Positions 58,788 through 64,000 of a stretch of 64,000 nt of DNA are shown here, piece by piece. The stretch covers positions 39,139 to 103,138 of the forward strand of contig CAWEJL010000014.1 of NCBI GenBank assembly GCA_963809385.1, written 5' to 3'. Positions within the stretch are counted from its first letter, which is position 1, and the number at the start of each line of letters is the position of its first letter. Made by a program: the position numbers and the translations under genes. Below the pieces are notes generated by a model. The model made no database searches and was not told where the DNA came from. It worked only from the letters and a program-made list of their open reading frames with translations. The DNA comes from JAKAIY01 sp963809385 (GTDB lineage: Bacteria; Chloroflexota; Ktedonobacteria; Ktedonobacterales; JADMIN01).

Positions 58788-60428
58788 TCAGTCAGCCACG
58801 TGCGCCCCGCCGCGCTCTGCGTGTTGACTATCCAGCGCGCCAAGGGCATGCCGCTCCATCGCAGCCGCTTGCTCGTCTCCCAGCTCGCAGGCGAGACGCA
58901 GCGCCTCCGCGTAGCCCGCGCGCGCCTCCGCTGCGCGCCCGGCGCGCGCGTCGAAGGCCGCCTGATCGTGCAGCGCGGCTCGCAACCCGGATGGGTGGTC
59001 GAGCGCGCGCGCCGCTTCGACCGCCCAGGAGAGAAAGTGTCGCTGGTCTTCTGATCTGCCACGCACAAACCAGGCGTAGTTGACCCTGCGCGTCAGGTCG
59101 AGCAAGGCGTGATGGCGCCCACGGGCGTGCGCCCAGGTGATAGCGCCCATGATGCCCGTGGCTTCGGCCTCCAGCGCAGCGACACCGCCTTTCCCTTCAT
59201 GCGCGCTGGCGTAATTCAGCCACCAGCCCGCTATCGCCGCGCCGAGCGCGTCGCGTGTGTCTTCAGGCGTCTCGCGTAGTCGCGTCGCGGCGTATCGCCG
59301 GATGATGGGATGCAGCCGCAGACGCCCAGCCGCCAGCGTATCCACCAGCCGCAGTCCGATCAGCGCGTCCAGCGCCATCGCCGCTCCCTCACGCCATGCT
59401 TCACCAGGGCGATCCTCGCCAGCGTCGCCGCTCGACGGCGCGCGCAGCGCGGCGCCAGCCGCCGCCAGCGCCACCCCGCGCGGGAATGTCGCGCCGTCCA
59501 CCAGTGTCAAGCCCGCGAGGAGCCGCTGATGCGCAACGGGCAGCGCCGCCCACGAGCGGTCAAAGCGCGCCCGCATCCCAGCTGCCGCGCCTCGCGACTC
59601 ATCAGCGCTCGCAGCGGGTTCGATCCACTCCAATGGCTGACGCATGTAGGCAGTGAGGGACGCGGTGAGACCGATCGCCAGCGGTAGGCCCCCGGTCGCC
59701 AGCGCGGCATTCGCCAGGAGCGGCTCATCTTCCGCCGCTGGGCGTTCGTGAACGCCCTGATGGAGCCGCTGGCGGAACAACTCGATTGCGGAGAGTGAAT
59801 CGAGTTGTGCGAGCGGCTCGCCTTGTACCCTGACGTCCTGGATCGCCTGGCGCGCGGTGAGGAGGAGCGCCGGGCGGCCACAGGCCAGCGTATCCAGCAG
59901 CGCCGTTGCGTCTAGCGCTGGCTCCACATCGTCGAACGCCAGCAGCAGGCGCGGCGCGTCTCCGGTGTGCAGGTTGTCGAACAGCGCCGCCCGCCGTTTT
60001 TCGAGGTCAGAATCTACCGCGCGCTCGGCGCCGATCGCCCGCGTCACGTGCGCGAACGCCGACTCCAGCCCGGCGTCGCCGCTCTGCCCCTCGCACGAGA
60101 GCCATACGGCGCCGCCGGGAAATAGTCCACGCTGGGCCGCCCGCGCCACGACCTCCGCCGCGAAGGCCGTCTTGCCCACACCTGGCGGTCCGCTGATGGC
60201 GATGACCGCTGGAGCCACCGCGTCCGCCAGGCTGGCCAGCGTCCGCTCGAGCGACGCCTCGCGTCCTTCCAGCTTCGCCACTCGCGGCAGGCCCTCCGGC
60301 GCGATCACGCCCTGGGGCGCGCCAGGCGTCGTCGCGCCGATTAGCTGGCCCGCGCGCGCCGCCGCGCGAAGCTCTTCCGTTGTCATCTCTCGCTGGTCGG
60401 AGTCGCCAGCAGCGTCATCCGTCACCAT
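58788..60428 (-). CDS. NB-ARC / STAND-type ATPase with helical C terminus
   Basis: 546 residues. After a short N terminus comes LEGREASLERTLASLADAV and a P-loop ISGPPGVGKTAFAAEVV, then AVWLSCEGQS, the Walker B LLLAFDDVEPALD, LLLTARQA (sensor), and GGLPLAIGLTASLTAYMRQP, typical of the NB-ARC / AAA fold used by STAND signalling proteins. A winged-helix region (AALPVAHQRLLAGLTLVDGA) and helical repeats follow to the end. The C-terminal repeat region is short compared with relatives that carry long TPR arrays. No effector domain is visible. Such proteins act as switches in regulation or defence. The ATG at 60428 follows GGGAGAG. Confidence 0.8.
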   Translation of the reverse strand: MVTDDAAGDSDQREMTTEELRAAARAGQLIGATTPGAPQGVIAPEGLPRVAKLEGREASLERTLASLADAVAPAVIAISGPPGVGKTAFAAEVVARAAQRGLFPGGAVWLSCEGQSGDAGLESAFAHVTRAIGAERAVDSDLEKRRAALFDNLHTGDAPRLLLAFDDVEPALDATALLDTLACGRPALLLTARQAIQDVRVQGEPLAQLDSLSAIELFRQRLHQGVHERPAAEDEPLLANAALATGGLPLAIGLTASLTAYMRQPLEWIEPAASADESRGAAAGMRARFDRSWAALPVAHQRLLAGLTLVDGATFPRGVALAAAGAALRAPSSGDAGEDRPGEAWREGAAMALDALIGLRLVDTLAAGRLRLHPIIRRYAATRLRETPEDTRDALGAAIAGWWLNYASAHEGKGGVAALEAEATGIMGAITWAHARGRHHALLDLTRRVNYAWFVRGRSEDQRHFLSWAVEAARALDHPSGLRAALHDQAAFDARAGRAAEARAGYAEALRLACELGDEQAAAMERHALGALDSQHAERGGAHVAD

Positions 60429-60809
60429 GCCGCCGCTCTCCCCGCCGCTCCAGTCGCGCGCCGCCACGGTTCGCCTGTCGCCATCAGGATAGCAGAGCGC
60501 GGCGGAAAGCCGCAAGCGCCGCCCGCTGGGGTTGTGGCGTCACACGTTCCGATCAGCCACCTAAAGAAGGGAATGGGTATGCGCCGCGGAGCGGGCCAGG
60601 CAGCGGCGCGAGACGAGCGTGGCGCCGCCCGAACGGGGCAGTGGCGCGGCGGCGGCGGTGCGCCACTCGTCCTGCAAGGCGGGTATACTGTGTCGCGCGG
60701 CATGTCGCGGCCATCAATGGTCGGCGCATGGCGTCGCGGCTATCAATGCCCGTTGGCGTAACGCCAATGATGGCGCCGGAGTCAGTATGAGTCGGGGAGA
60801 GACGAGAAC
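60429..60809. other. 381-bp divergent region before mutS
   Basis: No gene is supported. TATACT at 60684-60689 is a -10-like box for mutS without a good -35. Two direct copies of a short motif, CATGGCGTCGCGGC and related, lie near 60726. Confidence 0.4.
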
Positions 60810-63586
60810 GTGAGCCTGGATGAGCGCGCCACGGAGGTGGGACGGAGCGGCGAGCCGGAGGAGCGGGAGCAAAGCCCGGTCCGCCAGCAGTACCTCAGCG
60901 TCAAGCGCCAGTACCCCGACGCGATTCTCTTCTTCCGCATGGGCGACTTCTACGAGATGTTCGACGATGACGCCGAGCTGGTCGCCCGCGAGCTGGAGAT
61001 TACGCTCACCAAGCGCGACTTCGGGCGCGGCCAGCGCTCGCCAATGGCGGGCGTCCCACATCACGCCGCCGATGGCTATATCGCACGGCTGATTGGCAAA
61101 GGCTATCGGGTGGCGATCTGCGAGCAGGTCAGCGACCCAGCGCTCTCACGCGGGCTGGTGGAGCGCGAGGTGATCCGCGTCGTCACGCCCGGCACGGTCG
61201 TGGACCCAACGATGCTGGCCGCCAAGCGCAACAACTTCCTGGCCGCCGCCGCGCTCAGCCGCGACGCCGTCGGCGTCGCCTGGGTGGACATCACCACTGG
61301 CGAATTCGCCTGCGCGCAGTTCGCCGCCGCCGACCCGGAGGCCGCGCTGACACAGGAACTCACGCGCGTGCAGCCCGCCGAGGCGCTGGTGGAGGCGGCG
61401 CGGCCCAGCCACGTCTCGCTGCCGCGCCGCGCCGCGCGCCACGCCCATGACCACGACAGCGAGCATGCGCAGGCGGGTGATGGCGCCAGCGACGACGAGC
61501 CCGCCAGCCTGGCGGAGCGGCTGGCGGCGCTCGACCCACGCCATAGCCTGACCGTCACGCCCTGGGACGCGCGCTACTTCCGCGAAGACACCGCCCGCGA
61601 GCGCCTGCTGGCGCATTTCCAGGTGGCGTCGTTGGAGCCGTTCGGCTGCGAGGGCTTGCCGCTAGCGGTGCGCGCCGCCGGGGCGGTCCTAGCCTATCTC
61701 CAGGAAACACAACGCGGCGCGCTGGCCCAGATCACCGGGCTGGAGACGTACAGCGCTAGCGGCTTTATGACGCTCGACGCGCACACGCGCCGCAATCTGG
61801 AACTGTTCGAGAGCGGGCGCGGCGGCGGCCTGAAAGGCTCGCTGCTCAGCGTGCTGGACCACACGCGCACGCCAATGGGCGGACGGCTGCTGCGACGCTG
61901 GCTGGGCGAGCCGCTGCTGAACCTAGCGCGGCTGCGCGAGCGGCAGGACGCGGTAGCGGCGGCGAAAGAGCAGGTGGCCCTGCGCGCGCGCCTGACGCCA
62001 ATCCTTAGCCGCGCGGGTGACATCGAGCGACTGATCAACCGCGCGCTGCAGCGCATCGCCACGCCGCGCGACCTCGTGGCGCTGGCGAACGGACTGCGCG
62101 CGGTGGAAGAGGTGGCGGCGGCCACAGCGGACGCGCCGGAGGGGCTAACGCGGGTCTGCGCCGCCATTCATCCGCTGCCAGAGCTTCAGGCGCTGATCGC
62201 CGCCGCGCTGGTGGACGAGCCGCCGCTGACGATGGCCGAAGGCGGCGTCATCCGCCAGGGCTACCACGCCGAGCTGGATACAATGACCGACGCGGCGCGT
62301 AACGGTCGCCAGTGGGTGGCCGATCTGGAGCGCAAGGAGCGCGAGCGCAGCGGCATCAGCGGCCTGAAGGTCGGCTACAACAAGGTCTTCGGCTACTACC
62401 TCGAGGTCACCAACTCGCAACTGCAGCCAGGTGCCCGACGACTACATCCGCAAGCAGACGCTCAGCACGGGCGAGCGCTACATCACGCCGGACCTGAAGG
62501 AGTACGAGGCGCTGATCCTCAACGCCCAGGAGAAAAGCGTCAAGCTGGAGCAGGAGCTCTTCGCAGCGGTGCGCGCTGATGTGGCCGCGCAGTGGGGCGA
62601 GCGGGTGCTGCGCGACGGCGCGCGCGCTGGCCGAGCTGGATACGTTGCTGGCGCTGGCCGAGGTGGCGGCGCGGCACAACTACTGCCGTCCGGCGCTGGA
62701 CGAAAGCGACGCAATCCAGATCGTCGGCGGGCGGCATCCGGTGGTGGAGCGACGCTGCGCGACGTCGCCTTCGTCCCCAACGACACCGAGACTGTCCACC
62801 AACGACGCGCAGATCATGCTGCTGACCGGCCCCAACATGGCGGGCAAGTCCACCTACCTGCGGCAGGTGGCGCTGATCGTGCTGATGGCGCAGATCGGCT
62901 CGTTCGTGCCGGCGGAATCGGCGCGCATCGGCCTGGTGGACCGCATCTTCACCCGCATCGGCGCGCAGGACGACCTCGCCACCGGCCAGAGCACCTTCAT
63001 GGTGGAGATGGTGGAGACGGCGAACATCCTGCACCACGCCACGCCGCGCAGCCTGGTCATCCTGGACGAGATCGGGCGCGGCACCAGCACCTACGACGGC
63101 CTGGCCATCGCCCGCGCGGTGGTCGAGTACCTGCACAACAACCGCGCGCTGCGGCGCGCAAGACGCTCTTCGCCACGCACTACCACGAGCTGACCGAGCT
63201 GGCGCGACGTCGCTGCCGCGCGTGCGCAACTACAACGTCGCCGTGACTGAGGAGGGCGACCAGGTCGTCTTCCTGCGGACGATCGTGCCGGGCGGCGCCG
63301 ACCGCAGCTACGGCATCCACGTCGCCCAGCTGGCCGGCATGCCGCGCCGGTGGTGCGCCGCGCCGAGGAGGTGCTGGAGGAGCTGGAGCGCACCGGCGAC
63401 GCGGGCCACCGCCGGGCGCGCATGCGCGAGCTCGCGCCGCCGCAGGTGGCCCAGCTGACGCTCTTCTCCGCCGAGCCAGACCCGATCATCGAAGAGTTGA
63501 AGGCGCTGGCGGTAGATGAGCTGACCCCACTTGAAGCGATTGGCCGGCTGTACGAGCTCCAGCGCAAGGCGCGCGAGCGGCGGTAA
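60810..63586 (+). pseudogene. mutS: DNA mismatch repair protein MutS, with seven frameshifts in the last third
   Basis: MutS recognises mismatches and starts repair. The first 540 codons are open and normal: the mismatch-binding GDFYEMF (45-51), PMAGVPHHAADGYIARLIGK, and clamp sequences to GLKVGYNKVFGYYLEVTNSQ. From about 62427 the reading frame changes seven times: +1 near 62428, +1 near 62615, -1 near 62750, +1 at 62791, -1 near 63155, -1 near 63208, -1 near 63345. Followed across frames, the protein is complete (TGPNMAGKSTYLRQVALIV, DEIGRGTSTYDGLAIARAVV, TLFATHYHELTEL, GIHVAQLAGMP) to the stop at 63586. The GTG start at 60810 has GAGACGAGAAC upstream. Either a young pseudogene or a locally poor assembly. 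Confidence 0.85.
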
Positions 63587-63607
63587 CAAAGAAGGGGATG
63601 CAAGCCA

Positions 63608-64000
63608 ATGGCGGGATCAGTGGTAGCTGTGAGCCTCAGCCCGACGCACACCTTTTCCAAGCCTAATCGGGAAAGCATCCGGCTCCTTACCGGGCTGGGA
63701 GTGGAAGGTGACGCGCATCTCGGCGAGACAGTCAAACACCGCTCGCGGGTGGCGCGTGACTCGAGCCAGCCCAATCTGCGGCAGGTCCACCTGATCCATG
63801 CTGAGCTCCACGACGAGCTCCGGACCGCTGGATTCGATGTGTCCGCCGGGGAGATGGGCGAGAATGTCACGACGCGCGGCATTGATCTGCTTCTACTGCC
63901 GCCCGGTACCCGGCTGCGTCTGGGCGATACGGCGGTCATCGAGATAACTGGCCTCCGCAACCCCTGCGTGCAGCTGGACGGCCTCCAGTCAGGGCTACGA
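63608..64000 (+). CDS. MOSC-domain protein, 3'-truncated by the window end
   Basis: 131 codons are visible, open to the end of the window. VVAVSLSPTHTFSKPNRESI, LLTGLGVEGDAHLGETVKHR, QVHLIHAELHDELRTAGFDV, SAGEMGENVTTRGIDLLLLP and RLGDTAVIEITGLRNPCVQL follow the MOSC pattern, including the conserved Cys in NPCVQLDGLQ. MOSC domains handle molybdenum-cofactor-linked sulfur or reduce N-hydroxylated compounds (YiiM-type). The ATG at 63608 has AAGGGGATG upstream. It starts 21 bp after mutS on the same strand. Confidence 0.85.
   Translation, partial: MAGSVVAVSLSPTHTFSKPNRESIRLLTGLGVEGDAHLGETVKHRSRVARDSSQPNLRQVHLIHAELHDELRTAGFDVSAGEMGENVTTRGIDLLLLPPGTRLRLGDTAVIEITGLRNPCVQLDGLQSGLR

Noticed and set aside
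62427..63346. Programmed frameshifting in mutS
   Set aside because: Seven shifts in both directions, none at a slippery heptamer with a downstream structure. This cannot be a programmed event; error or decay is far more likely.

Overview
The window is 64 kb of dense, high-GC bacterial chromosome with about 50 protein genes on both strands. It has no rRNA or tRNA gene that I can see. The most likely source is a Chloroflexota bacterium of the Ktedonobacteria type. This rests on the gene style (Hint-type toxin tails, Hanks kinase/PP2C clusters, a DUF6788-like small protein, a ribosomal protein L17 with a large insert), the TTGxxx-17-TAxxxT and TGn-extended -10 promoters, and long GC stems without U-tracts as terminators. 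This placement is inference, because no marker in the window settles it.

Layout. 0-3.7 kb is an accessory scar: a GNAT gene behind two AT-rich palindromes, two pieces of a Hint-containing polymorphic toxin with a candidate immunity gene in lower-GC DNA, IS21-like terminal repeats, and a decayed serine-resolvase tail. 3.7-14.6 kb is housekeeping: an ABC-F ATPase (frameshifted), coaE, pyk, a DUF4126 membrane protein, a beta-propeller-like protein, rph, a PIG-L deacetylase, a Dabb protein and recF. 15.1-19.8 kb has a two-component system convergent with a glycerate kinase/glutaredoxin cluster. 20-23.8 kb has small unknown genes, a TPR protein and rplU-rpmA behind a near-consensus promoter.

23.9-30.7 kb is the most system-like part: PP2C, Ser/Thr kinase with TPRs (frameshifted), second PP2C, vWA protein and FHA protein, all on the plus strand. 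Three of the five carry short zinc ribbons. The kinase, phosphatase and vWA set matches the published TerY-P triad architecture, with FHA as a phosphothreonine reader. 31-33.9 kb is a complete polar amino-acid ABC transporter. It is followed by a TIR-SUMF1 fusion gene, a YbjN-like gene, and the tgt / hydrolase / DUF1028 cluster.

39.5-46.4 kb is the infA-rpmJ-rpsM-rpsK-rpsD-rpoA-rplQ-truA-rplM-rpsI block. It has unusually long gaps and a stem-loop between rpsK and rpsD. 46.5-48.8 kb has an SDR gene and an IS1341-type element whose tnpB has a TGA at a tryptophan position. 48.8-60.4 kb holds a small membrane protein, an eRF1/VLRF1-like protein, a quinone oxidoreductase, ferrochelatase, a TPR-rhomboid protease, a UbiA prenyltransferase, a methyltransferase, an amidase, ispD and an NB-ARC protein. 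The window ends with mutS, which carries seven single-base frameshifts in its last third, and the start of a MOSC-domain gene.

Frameshifts in three otherwise well-conserved genes (ABC-F, kinase, mutS) may be assembly errors and should be checked on reads before any biology is inferred from them.
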